The notes: generated from the sequence alone by a model not told the origin. A stretch of 64,000 nt of DNA from Bradyrhizobium sp. WSM1417 (GCF_000515415.1 NZ_KI911783.1:3524392-3588391), one strand, 5' to 3'. Positions 19,151 to 27,771 are shown, numbered from the stretch's first letter. Translations and numbers: made by a program.

Positions 19151-19316
19151 GGAGCGTTTCCTGTTTTTTGGCATGCGCGCATCAGCCGCTGCGCGCAAGA
19201 TTGCTTGCTATGCTCCGATCACCATGGACAAGACCGCGCCAAAAATCAAATATGCGCCCCGGCAAAAGTAATTCCGGTCTGCGAAACTGGCGCAGGCCGC
19301 AACTCACGAGGAAACC

Positions 19317-20105
19317 ATGCAGTTCAAACACGTCACGCTCGATCTCGATGGTTCGGTCGCGATCCTCAAGCTCGACCATCAGGAGGTGATGAACGCGGTC
19401 TCTGTGGACATGCTGGGCGGTCTCGCGGAAGCGCTCGACGCGATCGAGGAGAAGAAGGACGAGGTGCGCTGCGTCGTGCTGACGGGCGCCGGGCGGGCGT
19501 TCTGCACCGGCGCCAATCTGCAGGGCCGCAACAACCAGTCGAAGAAGACCAAGGCCGGCCTGACGCTCGAGGCCGGCTTTCATCCCTTCCTGCGCCGCAT
19601 CCGCAATCTGCATTGCCCGATCGTGACTGCGGTCAACGGCCCGGCGGCCGGCGCCGGCATGAGCTTCGCGCTGCTCGGCGACATGATTTTATGCGCGCGC
19701 TCGTCCTATTTCCTGCAAGCCTTCCGCCGTATCGGCCTCGTGCCGGATTGCGGCTCGACCTGGCTCTTGCCGCGGCTGATCGGCAAGGCACGCTCGATCG
19801 AATTGTCGCTGATGGGCGAGCGACTTCCCGCCGAGAAGGCGCTGGAATGGGGCCTCGTCAACCGCGTCTATGATGACGGCGTGCTGATGGAGGAGGCGAT
19901 GAAGCTCGCGCGCGACCTCGCCAGCGGCCCGACGGTCGCGCTGTCGCTGATCCGCAAGCTCTACTGGGATAGCCCGGAAAATTCCTTCGAGGATCAGCTC
20001 AATCTCGAGTTCCAGTGCCAGCTCCGTGCCGGCGACACGGATGATTTCCGCGAAGGCGTCGGCGCATTCCTGGAGAAGCGCCCGGCGCAGTTCAAGGGCA
20101 AATGA
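19317..20105 (+). CDS. enoyl-CoA hydratase/isomerase, PaaG type
   Basis: 262-residue crotonase. The oxyanion-hole segments are RAFCTGANLQG and GPAAGAGMSFALLGD. The active-site stretch IGLVPDCGSTWLLPR carries the Asp seen in PaaG-type isomerases, while the second hydratase Glu is replaced (LQAFRRIG). An isomerase or double-bond-shifting role is therefore more likely than simple hydration, despite its usual name. GAGGAAA precedes the ATG. It overlaps the kinase gene by 4 nt (ATGA), so the two are translationally coupled and probably act on the same substrate class. Confidence 0.87.
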   Translation: MQFKHVTLDLDGSVAILKLDHQEVMNAVSVDMLGGLAEALDAIEEKKDEVRCVVLTGAGRAFCTGANLQGRNNQSKKTKAGLTLEAGFHPFLRRIRNLHCPIVTAVNGPAAGAGMSFALLGDMILCARSSYFLQAFRRIGLVPDCGSTWLLPRLIGKARSIELSLMGERLPAEKALEWGLVNRVYDDGVLMEEAMKLARDLASGPTVALSLIRKLYWDSPENSFEDQLNLEFQCQLRAGDTDDFREGVGAFLEKRPAQFKGK

Positions 20106-21088
20106 TCGAGGCCGAACTCTCCCGCAGCGTTGCGCGCTGGTGCCCGGGGGCGACCGGTGTCGCTGGCGTGGCAAGACTGTCCGGCGGCGCCAGCCAGGAG
20201 ACCTGGCGCTTCGACATCGTGCATCCCGATGGGCCGATTGGTGCGATCCTGCGCCGCTCGCCGAAGGGGTATGGCGCGGCGCCGACGCGCGCGGCGGGCC
20301 TCGCAGCCGAAGCGCAGCTGATGCAGCTTGCCTATGAGGCCGGCGTACCGTCTCCACGCGTGATGCATGTGCTCACGCCGGACGACGATCTCGGCACCGG
20401 CTTTATCATGCAGCGGGTCGAGGGCGAGACCATCGCGCGCAAGATTCTTCGCGATGATGAATTCGCCGCGGCGCGGCCGCTTCTCGCACGGCAGATCGGC
20501 GGCGTGCTCGCGAAGCTGCACGGGCTACCAGCCGACAAATTGCCCGAGCTGCGCAGCCGGTCCGCGACCCAGGAGATCGGCGAATTCGAACGCGATTATC
20601 GCAGCCTGGACTGGCCAAAGCCGGTGTTCGAATTGGCGCTGCGCTGGCTGCGCGACCAGGACCCGGGTCCCGCCGGCGAGACGACGCTGGTGCATGGCGA
20701 TTTCCGCAACGGCAATCTCATCATTGGCGCCGACGGCATCCGCGCCGTGCTGGATTGGGAGCTCGCGCATCTCGGCGATCCCATGGAGGATCTCGGCTGG
20801 GTCTGCGTCAACTCCTGGCGCTTTGGCGAGATCGACAAGCCCGTCGGCGGCTTTGGCTCGCGTGAGGAGCTGTTCGCCGGCTATGAGGCGGCTGGGCGCA
20901 AGGTCGATCCATCGCGGGTCAAATTCTGGGAAGTAATGGGCACGCTGCGCTGGGGCATCATGTGCGGCGGCATGATGCAGCGATTTCGCGAAAGTCCGGA
21001 GCATTCGATGGAACGCGCCATGATCGGCCGTCGCGCCTCCGAGACCGAGATCGATCTGTTGCGGCTGCTGGCGCCGCGGGGGAGTTGA
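20102..21088 (+). CDS. phosphotransferase, ACAD10/11 kinase-domain type (LvaA-like)
   Basis: 328-residue APH/choline-kinase-fold small-molecule kinase. ATP-site residues sit in the N-lobe (LSGGASQETWRFD). The catalytic loop reads LVHGDFRNGNLI and the metal-binding segment reads VLDWELAHLGDP, both typical of the kinase domain of ACAD10/11 and of LvaA. The best analogy is phosphorylation of the 4-hydroxyl of a 4-hydroxyacyl-CoA. The start codon overlaps the PaaG-type gene stop, and the DUF6285 gene follows after 2 nt. Aminoglycoside resistance is unlikely in this context. Confidence 0.85.
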   Translation: MIEAELSRSVARWCPGATGVAGVARLSGGASQETWRFDIVHPDGPIGAILRRSPKGYGAAPTRAAGLAAEAQLMQLAYEAGVPSPRVMHVLTPDDDLGTGFIMQRVEGETIARKILRDDEFAAARPLLARQIGGVLAKLHGLPADKLPELRSRSATQEIGEFERDYRSLDWPKPVFELALRWLRDQDPGPAGETTLVHGDFRNGNLIIGADGIRAVLDWELAHLGDPMEDLGWVCVNSWRFGEIDKPVGGFGSREELFAGYEAAGRKVDPSRVKFWEVMGTLRWGIMCGGMMQRFRESPEHSMERAMIGRRASETEIDLLRLLAPRGS

Positions 21089-21090
21089 CC

Positions 21091-21468
21091 ATGCAAGACG
21101 AGCCGACCCCGATCGAGCTGACCAAATCGGTTTCCGATTTCCTCCGCAACGACATCGCGCCGCTGGTCTCCGGCCACCAGGCCTTCAAGCTGCGCGTCGC
21201 CATCAACATCCTCGATCTCGTGACACGGCAGTTGACGCGGGAGGAGGGGAGCGATGCTGCGGAGGTGGAGCGGCTGCGCGCGTTGCTCGGCATGGAGGGC
21301 TCGGTGACCGAGCTCAACCGCGCACTCGCCGAGCGTATTGCGAGCGGCGAGGTCGATCTCGCAACGCCAGGCCTTGCCGAGCATCTGTGGGCGACCACGA
21401 TGGACAAGCTCGCGGTCGACCAGCCGAGCTACGCCTCGTACAAGCGGGAGCTGTCGCGAGGCGGATAG
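21091..21468 (+). CDS. DUF6285-type small protein, putative kinase partner (LvaB-like)
   Basis: 125 residues, largely helical and without cysteine, signal peptide or membrane segment. Features: VSDFLRNDIAPLVSGHQAFK, then LRVAINILDLVTRQL, a charged middle, and a C-terminal WATTMDKLAVDQPSY. Genes like this regularly sit right after ACAD11-type kinases; in the lva operon the equivalent small protein LvaB is needed with the kinase LvaA. Only 2 nt separate it from the kinase stop codon. Equating it with LvaB is inference from position, size and partner. Confidence 0.75.
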   Translation: MQDEPTPIELTKSVSDFLRNDIAPLVSGHQAFKLRVAINILDLVTRQLTREEGSDAAEVERLRALLGMEGSVTELNRALAERIASGEVDLATPGLAEHLWATTMDKLAVDQPSYASYKRELSRGG

Positions 21469-21488
21469 GCGGCGCCACATTCTCCGCG

Positions 21489-21597
21489 GTCATCGCCCGC
21501 GAAGGCGGGCGATCCAGTATTCCAGAGACGGTAGCGATTGAGCCGAGAAGCCGCGGCGTACTGGATGCCCCGGTCAAGCCGGGGCATGACACCGGTG
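21489..21597. repeat. dispersed palindrome, family C copy 2
   Basis: TCATCGCCCGCGAAGGCGGG and TCCAGTATTCCAG at the left, GTACTGGATGCCCCGGTCAA and GCCGGGGCATGAC at the right. It lies between the convergent DUF6285 and enoyl-CoA hydratase genes, a likely bidirectional transcription end. Confidence 0.82.
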
Positions 21598-21632
21598 GTG
21601 TTGGGAGTCGTGAGGGGCGGAGAGAGACCGCC

Positions 21633-22412
21633 TTACTTCCCCACCCATTTCGGCGGGCGCTTCTCCGCAAACGCCTTCGGGCCCTCGATGTAGTCCTGCG
21701 AGGCCACCATCGCCTTCACCGCCGGATACTCCCGCTGCTCCTCGATCGCCTGCTCCAGCGAGACGCCGAGGCCCTTCTGGATCGCCTGCTTCGAGGCGCG
21801 GATCGACATCGGCGAATTCTTGGTGATCATCTCGGCCCAGCGCAGCGCGGCCGTCAGCGCTTCGCCCTGCGGCACCACCTCGTTGACGAAGCCGAGCTCA
21901 TAGCCCTCCTTGGCGCTGACATGGCGCGCGGTGAGGATCATGCCCATGGCGCGCTTCAAGCCGATCTGCCGCGGCAGCCGGTGCAGGCCTCCGGCAAGCG
22001 CGGCCAGCCCAACGCGCGGCTCGGGCAGGGCGAAGGTCGCGTTCTCCGAGGCAATGATGAGGTCGCAGGCGAGCGCGATCTCGAAACCGCCGCCCATGGC
22101 CACGCCATTGACCGCGGCGATGATCGGCTTGTCGCAGTCGAAGCGCGCGGTGAGGCCGGCAAAGCCGCCCTTGTCCCAGCCGCGCTTGCCGCCGGCCGCC
22201 TGCCACTTCAGATCATTGCCGGCGCAGAACGCCTTGTCGCCGCTACCAGTGACGATCGCGATCCACTGCTCGGGATCGGCAGAAAAATCATCGAACACCT
22301 TTTGGAGTTCGAAATGCGCATCGGTGTGCAGCGCGTTGTAGACCTCGGGCCGCGACAGCGTCACGATCGTGATCGGCCCCTTGCGTTCCACCTTTGAGAA
22401 TTTCAGCTCCAT
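21633..22412 (-). CDS. enoyl-CoA hydratase (canonical crotonase)
   Basis: 259 residues. Both hydratase glutamates appear present: one in GGGFEIALACD and one in FALPEPRVGLAALAGG. The oxyanion-hole segment is KAFCAGNDLKW. It should hydrate 2-enoyl-CoA in beta-oxidation; a carnitinyl-CoA dehydratase-like specificity is also possible. The start at 22412 (MELKFSKVERKGP) is chosen over an open frame reaching 22514, because the added 34 residues are arginine-rich and unlike the family. Divergent from the acyl-CoA dehydrogenase at 22622. Confidence 0.88.
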   Translation of the reverse strand: MELKFSKVERKGPITIVTLSRPEVYNALHTDAHFELQKVFDDFSADPEQWIAIVTGSGDKAFCAGNDLKWQAAGGKRGWDKGGFAGLTARFDCDKPIIAAVNGVAMGGGFEIALACDLIIASENATFALPEPRVGLAALAGGLHRLPRQIGLKRAMGMILTARHVSAKEGYELGFVNEVVPQGEALTAALRWAEMITKNSPMSIRASKQAIQKGLGVSLEQAIEEQREYPAVKAMVASQDYIEGPKAFAEKRPPKWVGK

Positions 22413-22528
22413 CGCGCGCTCCCGCAGTTTCTCGTGAAGGAATATTGCCGGAATACTACCGCGCCTCGGCGCTAGAGCACCATCGAATTGCGCAATGCGC
22501 CTTGCGCCTCTCACACGCCTCGCATTGC

Positions 22529-22558
22529 TTGACTTGGCGGCGCTCTTCTCACCTTAAT
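22529..22558 (+). promoter_or_regulatory. possible sigma-70 promoter for the acyl-CoA dehydrogenase at 22622
   Basis: TTGACT (22529-22534) and CTTAAT (22553-22558) with an 18-nt spacer, 64 nt upstream of the GTG start. Read by eye only. Confidence 0.35.
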
Positions 22559-22621
22559 CGTGCGAAGCAAAGCTGCGCCCAGCGCCTTAACGCAAAACGA
22601 AAAATCATCCGGGAGAGAGCC

Positions 22622-23896
22622 GTGGATTTCTCATTGCCAGCCGATCTCGTCGCCTATCTCGCAGAGCTCGACCGTTTTATCGAACGCGAGATCAAGCCGC
22701 TGGAAGAGGCCGATGATAATATCCGCTTCTTCGATCATCGTCGCGAATGGGCCCGCACCGATTTCGAGAATGGCGGCCTGCCGCGCCACGAATGGGAAGC
22801 CCTGCTGCGCAAGGCCAAGGATCTCGCAGACGCTGCCGGTCATTTGCGTTTCGCGGTGCCGAAGCAATATGGCGGCAAGGATGGCTCCAACCTCTGGATG
22901 GCCATCATCCGCGAGCACTTTGCCGCCAAGGGGCTCGGCCTGCATAACGACCTCCAGAACGAACATTCCATCGTCGGAAATTTCCCCGTCGCCACCATGC
23001 TCGATCGCTATGGACGGGACGACCAGAAGGCGATGATCGACGGCTCGATCAAGGGCAAGTATCGCATCACCTTCGGCCTGACCGAGCCGCATCACGGTTC
23101 GGATGCGACCCACATGGAAACGCGCGCGGTGCCGGCGACCCGCGACAACGTCAAGGGCTGGATCATCAACGGCGAGAAGATGTGGACCACCGGCATGCAC
23201 GTCGCGACGCATTGCGCGCTGTTCGCGCGCACGTCCGGCAATGACGGCGACGCGCGCGGCATCACCTGCTTCCTGGTGCCGGCCAAGAGCCATGGCGTGA
23301 AGATCGAAGAGTACATGTGGACCTTCAACATGCCGACCGATCATCCCCGCGTCAGTTTCACGGACGTGTTCGTTCCCGAGGACGCGCTGTTCGGTGAGGT
23401 CGGCCGCGGCCTGTCGCTGGCGCAATGTTTTGTCCATCAGAACCGCATCCGGCAGGCGGCGAGTTCGTTGGGGGCAGCGGTCTACTGCATCAACGAGAGC
23501 GTCAAATATGCGCGTGAGCGCAAACCGTTCGGCAAGGCGCTGGCCGAGAACCAGGCGATCCAGTTCCCGCTGGTCGAGCTGGCAACGCAAGCCGAGATGC
23601 TGCGGCTGTTGATCCGCAAGACCGCCTGGGAGATGGACAAGCTCACCGAGGAACAGATCGAGCGCACGCTCTCTGACCGCGTCTCGATGTGCAACTACTG
23701 GGCAAACCGCCTCTGTTGCGAATCCGCCGACCGCGCCATGCAGGTTCACGGCGGCATGGGCTACTCACGCCACAAGCCGTTCGAGCACATCTACCGTCAT
23801 CACCGCCGCTATCGCATCACTGAGGGCAGCGAGGAGATCCAGATCCGCAAGGTGGCGGGATTTTTGTTCGGCTATATGGGGCCGGGGAAGCATTGA
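22622..23896 (+). CDS. acyl-CoA dehydrogenase
   Basis: 424 residues. FAD/substrate motifs: ITFGLTEPHHGSDATHM in the middle domain and GWIINGEKMWTTGMH after it. The C-terminal bundle has RKPFGKALAENQAIQF and QVHGGMGYSRHKPFEH. The loop RITEGSEEIQIRKVAG contains the expected catalytic Glu. It opens a C2-C3 double bond in an acyl-CoA; the N-terminus is longer than in short-chain enzymes. The GTG at 22622 is preceded by GGGAGAGAG. The open frame runs to 22394 but overlaps the divergent hydratase start and is rejected. Confidence 0.9.
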   Translation: MDFSLPADLVAYLAELDRFIEREIKPLEEADDNIRFFDHRREWARTDFENGGLPRHEWEALLRKAKDLADAAGHLRFAVPKQYGGKDGSNLWMAIIREHFAAKGLGLHNDLQNEHSIVGNFPVATMLDRYGRDDQKAMIDGSIKGKYRITFGLTEPHHGSDATHMETRAVPATRDNVKGWIINGEKMWTTGMHVATHCALFARTSGNDGDARGITCFLVPAKSHGVKIEEYMWTFNMPTDHPRVSFTDVFVPEDALFGEVGRGLSLAQCFVHQNRIRQAASSLGAAVYCINESVKYARERKPFGKALAENQAIQFPLVELATQAEMLRLLIRKTAWEMDKLTEEQIERTLSDRVSMCNYWANRLCCESADRAMQVHGGMGYSRHKPFEHIYRHHRRYRITEGSEEIQIRKVAGFLFGYMGPGKH

Positions 23897-23926
23897 GGAG
23901 TTGCACCCCGTTTATGTCTCCTCGAG

Positions 23927-24047
23927 TCGTCCCGGCGAAGGCCGGGACCCATTACCCCGGGGAGAAGTCGTAGCGCGAGACGGCAACTCCGAGTGTTCGC
24001 AAAACCAAATTCGGTGGTTATGGGTCCCGGCCTTCGCCGGGACGACG
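23927..24047. repeat. dispersed palindrome, family D copy 1
   Basis: CGTCCCGGCGAAGGCCGGGA plus CCCAT at the left is mirrored by ATGGGTCCCGGCCTTCGCCG and GGACGAC at the right. It lies between the convergent dehydrogenase and acyl-CoA ligase genes. A second copy is at 25741. Confidence 0.88.
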
Positions 24048-24064
24048 CTGTGGCTGGAGTGGCG

Positions 24065-25645
24065 CTAGTTCACCCTTCTATCCTTCCCCGCCCAGTACGG
24101 CTCCCTCAGCTGCCGCCGCAAGATCTTGCCTGACGGATTGCGCGGCAGCGCCGGCAGGAACTCCACGCTCTTGGGCGTCTTGAACCCGGCGATGCGCTCG
24201 CGGGTGAAGTTGATGATGTCGGTGGCGGTCGCCTGCTTGCCGGGCTTCATCACCACCACGGCCTTCACCGCCTCGCCCCATTTGTCGTCGGGTATGCCGA
24301 TCACGGCAGCTTCCGCGACATCGGGATGATCGCACAGCGCGCTCTCGACCTCGGCCGGGTAGATGTTCTCCCCGCCGGAGATGATCATGTCCTTGATGCG
24401 GTCGTGGATGTAGAGATAGCCGTCTTCGTCCATGTAGCCGGCATCACCCGTGCGCAGCCAGCCGTCGCCGCGCAGCGTCGCGGCGGTTGCTTCCGGCAGG
24501 TTCCAGTAGCCTGCCATATTGGAGCCCGAGCGTGTCGCGATCTCGCCGACCTCGCGCGGCGGCAGCGGCTTGCCGTCCACATCGAGGATCGCGATCTCGA
24601 CGCCCGGCAGCGCCTTGCCGGCCGAGCGCATCCGCTCCAGCCCCTCGATATGATCCTCCGGCGGCAGCGCGACGATGGTGCCGGTGGTCTCGGTCATGCC
24701 GTACATCTGCACGAAGCCGCATTTGAAGATCTCGATGCATTCCTTCAGCAGCGCCGCCGGGATCGGCGAGGCGCCGTACAGCATGTATTTCAACCGGGAG
24801 AAATCGACCGTCCTGGCGCGGGGCTGCCGCACCACGAACTGCATCGCGGCCGGCACCATGAACAGCTTTGTGATGCCCGACTGCTCGAAAAAATCCAGCA
24901 CTTTTGTAGGATCGAACTCGCGCGCGATCACGCCGCGGGCGCCGTGGTAGAGTCCCATCACGCCCCAGCCGGAACCGCCGATGTGGAAGATCGGCATCGC
25001 GACCAGCGACACGTCGTCGGTCGACCACCGATTCCACTCGGGCTTGTCCTTGGCATTGCCGGTTTGCACGAGGTTGAGGAAGTTCGCATGCGACAGCATC
25101 GCGCCCTTCGGCTTGCCTGTCGTACCCGACGTATAGAGCTGGATCGCGATGTCCTTCGTGTCGATCGGCACCTTGGGATCATCGCCACTCTGTGCATCGC
25201 GCCAGGCTGTAAAATCCTGCCATTCCGGCGCGCCGCCTTCGGTGGTGATGACGCTGCGCACCCCCGGCAACTGGTCCTTGATCTGGCGGACCTGGGCGAT
25301 GAACTCCGGTCCCACGAACAGCACCGGCGCTTTGCAGTCGCTCACGATGAAGGCGACCTCGGGCCCCGCGAGCCGCCAGTTCACCGGCGCCATCACCACG
25401 CCGGCCTTCATCGCGCCCATCAGCAGCTCGAAATAGATATCGCTGTTCTTGCCGAGATAGGCGATGCGTTCGCCGCGTTTCACACCCATTGCGATCAGCG
25501 CATTGGCGACGCGATTGGTCTTGATGTCGAACTCGGCGAAGCTGGTGACACGGCCTTCGAACTCGAAGGCGATGGCGTTGCCGCGGCTCTTGGCGCGCTC
25601 GCGCACCATGTCCGCGAGGTCAGCCAATGGCTGTGTGATGGACAT
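24065..25645 (-). CDS. long-chain acyl-CoA synthetase (AMP-forming)
   Basis: 526-residue ANL-superfamily ligase. ATP-binding P-loop YTSGTTGKPKGAML, A5 motif YGMTETTG, A7/A8 segment TGDAGYMDEDGYLYIHDRIK leading into ISGGENIYPAEVE, and the C-terminal catalytic lysine in NPSGKILRRQLREPYW. It activates a carboxylic acid to acyl-AMP and acyl-CoA, feeding the beta-oxidation enzymes around it. The start at 25645 (MSITQPLADLADMV) has a GGGAGA site; the open frame runs 57 codons further through the repeat and is rejected. Chain length cannot be read from sequence. Confidence 0.92.
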   Translation of the reverse strand: MSITQPLADLADMVRERAKSRGNAIAFEFEGRVTSFAEFDIKTNRVANALIAMGVKRGERIAYLGKNSDIYFELLMGAMKAGVVMAPVNWRLAGPEVAFIVSDCKAPVLFVGPEFIAQVRQIKDQLPGVRSVITTEGGAPEWQDFTAWRDAQSGDDPKVPIDTKDIAIQLYTSGTTGKPKGAMLSHANFLNLVQTGNAKDKPEWNRWSTDDVSLVAMPIFHIGGSGWGVMGLYHGARGVIAREFDPTKVLDFFEQSGITKLFMVPAAMQFVVRQPRARTVDFSRLKYMLYGASPIPAALLKECIEIFKCGFVQMYGMTETTGTIVALPPEDHIEGLERMRSAGKALPGVEIAILDVDGKPLPPREVGEIATRSGSNMAGYWNLPEATAATLRGDGWLRTGDAGYMDEDGYLYIHDRIKDMIISGGENIYPAEVESALCDHPDVAEAAVIGIPDDKWGEAVKAVVVMKPGKQATATDIINFTRERIAGFKTPKSVEFLPALPRNPSGKILRRQLREPYWAGKDRRVN

Positions 25646-25740
25646 GTCTCTCCCGTGACGTCTTGTTTTTATGGTGCGGAGTGTGGCGTCATCCGCGGGC
25701 GATGACAAGACGGGAGGGTCGCGCTGACGCCTCCACGCCG

Positions 25741-25859
25741 TCGTCCTGGCGAAAGCCAGGACCCATAGCCACAAAACGCAATTTGGCGAAGACTGGCCAT
25801 GACCAATCTTCGCCAAAGAACATTCGGTGATAATGGGTCCCGGCTTTCGCCAGGACGAC
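25741..25859. repeat. dispersed palindrome, family D copy 2
   Basis: CGTCCTGGCGAAAGCCAGGA plus CCCAT is mirrored by ATGGGTCCCGGCTTTCGCCA and GGACGAC. It also holds an inner TTGGCGAAGA/TCTTCGCCAA pair. It lies between two genes read leftward. Confidence 0.88.
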
Positions 25860-25872
25860 TACCGAGAGAGCA

Positions 25873-26745
25873 TCACCCCCGCTTCGCCCGGTCCTTCTCG
25901 TTCTGCGCCATGATGCTCTCGCGCGCGGTTTTCCAGTCGTCGTCGCTCCAGTCGCGGAGCTGGTAGAAATTGCCGCCCATGGCCAGCGCCTGCGCGCCGT
26001 CCATGGCGATGGTCTCGCCGGAGATCCAGTCGCAGCCGCCGGAGATCAGGAACACGGCGACGTTCTGCAGTTCCTCCATGGTGCCGACGCGGCCCATCGG
26101 GTTCATCGCCTTGGTGCGCGCACCGGCTTCGTCGCCGGGCTTGATGCGCTTGCTCATGCCTTCGGTCGGGATCTCGCCCGGCGCGATCGTGTTCAGCCGG
26201 ATGCCATAACGGCCCCACTCGGTGGCGAGCGACATCGTCATGGCATGGATCGCCGACTTGCTCATCGCCGACGGCACCACGTAAGGCGAGCCGTTGCGCA
26301 CCCAGGTCGTGGTGATCGAGACGACGTTGCCGGGCTGCTTCAACGCGATCCAGCGCTTGCCGACCGCCTGCGTCACGTAGAACGTGCCGTGCATGACGAT
26401 GTTGGCGACGGCGTCGAAGCCGCGCGGCGACAGCTCCTCGCTTCGCGAGATGAAATTCCCGGCGGCGTTGTTGATGAGATCGGTGAGGGGGCCGTCGCGA
26501 AAGATGGTCTCGATCATCTCCTCGACCGCGAGCGCGTTGCGGATATCGACGCCGTGGCTGCTCACGCGGCCGCCATACTCCGCCATCAGCTCGGTCGCGG
26601 TTTCGTCGCAGACGATCTTGCGCCGGCCGCAGATGTGCACCTCCGCGCCGAGTTGGAGGAATCGCGCCGCCATCGACTTGCCGAGCCCGGTGCCGCCGCC
26701 GGTCACGAGGATGCGTCGTCCCGCCAGAAGATTTTCCTTGAACAT
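25873..26745 (-). CDS. SDR-family enzyme, 2,4-dienoyl-CoA reductase-like
   Basis: 290 residues. Cofactor motif TGGGTGLGKSMAARF, arginine-bearing HICGRRK (points to NADP), NNAAGNFISRSEELS, and PGEIPTEG after the active site. The usual YxxxK reads SAMSK, so the tyrosine is replaced by serine. This substitution and the NFISRS and PGEIPTEG segments are characteristic of 2,4-dienoyl-CoA reductases of the DECR group, which saturate dienoyl-CoA from unsaturated acids. AGGGGAAA precedes the ATG. Divergent from the crotonase at 26862, with a perfect palindrome between them. Confidence 0.85.
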   Translation of the reverse strand: MFKENLLAGRRILVTGGGTGLGKSMAARFLQLGAEVHICGRRKIVCDETATELMAEYGGRVSSHGVDIRNALAVEEMIETIFRDGPLTDLINNAAGNFISRSEELSPRGFDAVANIVMHGTFYVTQAVGKRWIALKQPGNVVSITTTWVRNGSPYVVPSAMSKSAIHAMTMSLATEWGRYGIRLNTIAPGEIPTEGMSKRIKPGDEAGARTKAMNPMGRVGTMEELQNVAVFLISGGCDWISGETIAMDGAQALAMGGNFYQLRDWSDDDWKTARESIMAQNEKDRAKRG

Positions 26746-26774
26746 GGCTGTTTCCCCTGTCGCGATTGTCGGTT

Positions 26775-26786
26775 AATTGATCAATT
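26775..26786. promoter_or_regulatory. perfect palindrome, candidate operator
   Basis: AATTGATCAATT, an exact 12-bp palindrome in an AT-rich island inside GC-rich DNA, 29 nt from the leftward SDR start and 75 nt from the rightward crotonase start. Likely binding site of a regulator encoded elsewhere. Confidence 0.5.
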
Positions 26787-26861
26787 GACTAAATCCGGCT
26801 GCCGTCGTCCTGTAAAGCGGCACCGAACAAGAACAGCCGGGAACCAGGGGAGAATTCATCG

Positions 26862-27671
26862 ATGGAAGAGCGCGTCTCGATCTCGATCTCGGAAGGCATC
26901 GCCGATGTTCGGCTGGTGCGCGCGGACAAGATGAATGCGCTGGATCAAGCCATGTTCGAGGCCCTTGTCGCCGCAACCGATCGGCTTTCGAAGGAAAAAG
27001 GTGTGCGCGCCGTCGTGCTGTCCGGCGAGGGCCGCGCCTTCTGCGCCGGTCTCGACATGGGGCGTTTTGCCGCCATGAAGGAGAAGGGCGGCAACGGAAT
27101 TCCGGGTGGCGAAAATCGCGACCTCACCAAGCGCACGCATGGCCAGGCGAACTTTGCGCAACAGGCGGTGTGGGGCTGGCGCCAGCTTCCAGTCCCCGTG
27201 ATCGCGGCAATCCAGGGCGTCGCCTTCGGCGGCGGCTTCCAGCTCGCGCTCGGCGCCGACATGCGCTTCCTCACCCCGGATGCGCGGATGTCGGTGATGG
27301 AAATCAAATGGGGTCTGGTGCCCGACATGGCGGGCACGCCGATCCTGGCCTCGCTCGTGCGCGACGACATCTTGCGGGATCTCACCTACACCGGCCGCAT
27401 CTTCTCCGCGCAGGAGGCGATGGCTTACGGTCTCGCCACGCGCATCTGCGACGACCCGCGCGCGAGCGCCCTCGACGTCGCGCGCGAGATCGCGGGAAAA
27501 AGCCCCGATGCGATCCGCGCCGCGAAACGCATGCTCAACAATCTCTCGGTCGATCCGGGCCCCGCGCTACTCGCCGAGTCCGTCGAGCAGCAGAAGTTGA
27601 TCGGCAGCGCGAACCAGACCGAGGCGGTGCGTGCCAATCTGGAGAAGCGCGCGCCCAAGTTTGCGGATTAG
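26862..27671 (+). CDS. crotonase-family enoyl-CoA hydratase/isomerase
   Basis: 269 residues. The oxyanion-hole segment is RAFCAGLDMGRF. The first hydratase Glu is Gln here (GGGFQLALGAD), while the second remains in SVMEIKWGLVPDMAGT. With only one of the two acids a hydration role is uncertain; isomerase or another crotonase reaction is possible. GGGGAGAA lies 8 nt before the ATG. It probably forms one transcript with the acyl-CoA ligase at 27799, although a palindrome lies between them. Confidence 0.85.
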   Translation: MEERVSISISEGIADVRLVRADKMNALDQAMFEALVAATDRLSKEKGVRAVVLSGEGRAFCAGLDMGRFAAMKEKGGNGIPGGENRDLTKRTHGQANFAQQAVWGWRQLPVPVIAAIQGVAFGGGFQLALGADMRFLTPDARMSVMEIKWGLVPDMAGTPILASLVRDDILRDLTYTGRIFSAQEAMAYGLATRICDDPRASALDVAREIAGKSPDAIRAAKRMLNNLSVDPGPALLAESVEQQKLIGSANQTEAVRANLEKRAPKFAD

Positions 27672-27677
27672 CGCAGA

Positions 27678-27771
27678 CCTCATCCCGAGGAGCCCCCAAG
27701 CGGCGTCTCGAGGGATGAGCCACGGGCTCTCATGCTTCGAGACGGCGCTTTGCGCCTCCTCACCATGAGGG
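27678..27771. repeat. dispersed palindrome, family E copy 1
   Basis: CCTCATCCCGAGGAG and GGCGTCTCGAGGGATGAG at the left; CTTCGAGACGGCGCTTTGCG and CCTCCTCACCATGAGG at the right. A second full copy is at 45932 and a half copy at 34250. Confidence 0.82.

Noticed and set aside
20102..21088. Aminoglycoside resistance gene
   Set aside because: Same kinase fold, but the motif set and the neighbours (crotonase, DUF6285, ACAD) fit an acyl-CoA-linked kinase.
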